Shown one piece after another: positions 6,531-6,644 of a stretch of 6,644 nt of DNA. This DNA is from JAVXAG01 sp036660615 (GTDB taxonomy: Bacteria; Bacillota; Clostridia; Peptostreptococcales; Anaerovoracaceae). The notes beneath the pieces are model-generated. The model did not search any database and was not told where the DNA came from. It was given only the letters and a program-made list of their open reading frames with translations. Position 1 is the first letter of the stretch. Each line of letters starts with the position of its first letter. The position numbers and the translations under genes are program-made. The stretch lies in contig JAVXAG010000100.1 in the NCBI GenBank assembly GCA_036660615.1, positions 1-6,644 on the forward strand. Reading direction: 5' to 3'.

Positions 6531-6570
6531 ATAATGAGAAGTAATGGGAAATATTGGGGAATAATTTGAA
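6531..6570. repeat. Four degenerate 10-base tandem repeats
   Basis: The units ATAATGAGAA, GTAATGGGAA, ATATTGGGGA and ATAATTTGAA follow each other without gaps and match the consensus ATAATGGGAA at 9, 9, 8 and 8 of 10 positions. The period is close to one helical turn, so the TGGGAA cores would face one side of the DNA. The array is purine-rich on the plus strand and lies about 100 bases upstream of the deoC promoter. Flanking 10-mers match poorly. Confidence 0.5.
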
Positions 6571-6607
6571 AGCTGGCAAAGGAAACAGCAAAACCCGCTA
6601 ATTCTTC

Positions 6608-6628
6608 CAGGAAAAAAATAATTTCCTG
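6608..6628. repeat. Small inverted repeat near the right edge
   Basis: CAGGAAA (6608-6614) and TTTCCTG (6622-6628) form a perfect 7-bp inverted repeat around the AT-only spacer AAAATAA. No T tract follows on either strand, so it is not a convincing intrinsic terminator. Its role is unknown. Confidence 0.4.
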
Positions 6629-6644
6629 ATTTGCTCACAGAATC

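Larger units (their letters stand above)
6431..6644. other. Gene-less region at the right edge
   Basis: These 214 bases upstream of deoC contain no coding region I can support. All plus-strand frames carry stops. One minus-strand frame (6468-6644) is open for 58 codons to the window edge, but its product is rich in Phe, Cys, Pro and Ser and matches nothing I know. The region holds a 10-base tandem repeat (6531-6570) and a 7-bp hairpin (6608-6628). It may be an ordinary intergenic region or the decayed end of something beyond the window. Confidence 0.5.

Noticed and set aside
6468..6644. Minus-strand frame open for 58 codons to the window edge, possibly the C-terminus of a partial gene
   Set aside because: The product has an unusual mix of Phe, Cys, Pro and Ser and no recognisable motif, and the purine-rich strand is the opposite one, unlike the other genes here. 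Chance is the simpler reading. Sequence beyond 6644 would decide.
1..6644. CRISPR array, tRNA/rRNA, insertion sequence, phage or toxin-antitoxin genes
   Set aside because: I found no spaced identical repeats, no tRNA-like cloverleaf, no transposase or integrase motifs and no small paired genes in the sequence.

Overview
The window looks like chromosomal DNA from a low-GC, Gram-positive anaerobe. A member of the Clostridia, perhaps Lachnospiraceae, is my best guess. The reasons are the AT-rich sequence, strong GGAGG-type ribosome binding sites, TATAAT-like promoters, tight gene packing and the style of the proteins. This is inference; there is no rRNA or other marker gene to fix the taxon.

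Layout. Bases 50-3270 hold four same-strand genes that read as one probable operon: a PEBP-family (YbhB/YbcL, Raf-kinase-inhibitor-like) protein, a small VOC/glyoxalase-fold protein, an AEC-family permease and a MATE-family multidrug exporter. The first three overlap each other by a few bases. Bases 3271-3394 are a non-coding leader with a TATAAT box and a terminator-like hairpin, followed by a DEAD-box RNA helicase (3395-4687, RhlE-like). A good sigma-A-type promoter (TTGAAA-17-TATAAT) then precedes a membrane-anchored J-domain-like protein (4759-5598) that lacks the HPD motif. A strong intrinsic terminator (5636-5687) follows. Convergent to it, on the minus strand, is deoC, deoxyribose-phosphate aldolase (5717-6382), with an extended -10 promoter. 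The last 214 bases (6431-6644) have no supportable gene but contain a short 10-base tandem repeat and a small hairpin.

How the genes may work together. The first operon pairs two small soluble proteins of uncertain substrate with two exporter- or permease-type membrane proteins, which would fit small-molecule handling or detoxification, but no substrate can be read from the sequence. The helicase acts in RNA remodelling, and deoC in catabolism of deoxynucleosides; it stands alone here rather than in a deo operon. No mobile element, CRISPR array, phage gene or tRNA/rRNA is visible. I see no convincing new multi-gene system. The points most worth a second look are the HPD-less J-like membrane protein and the hairpin in the helicase leader.
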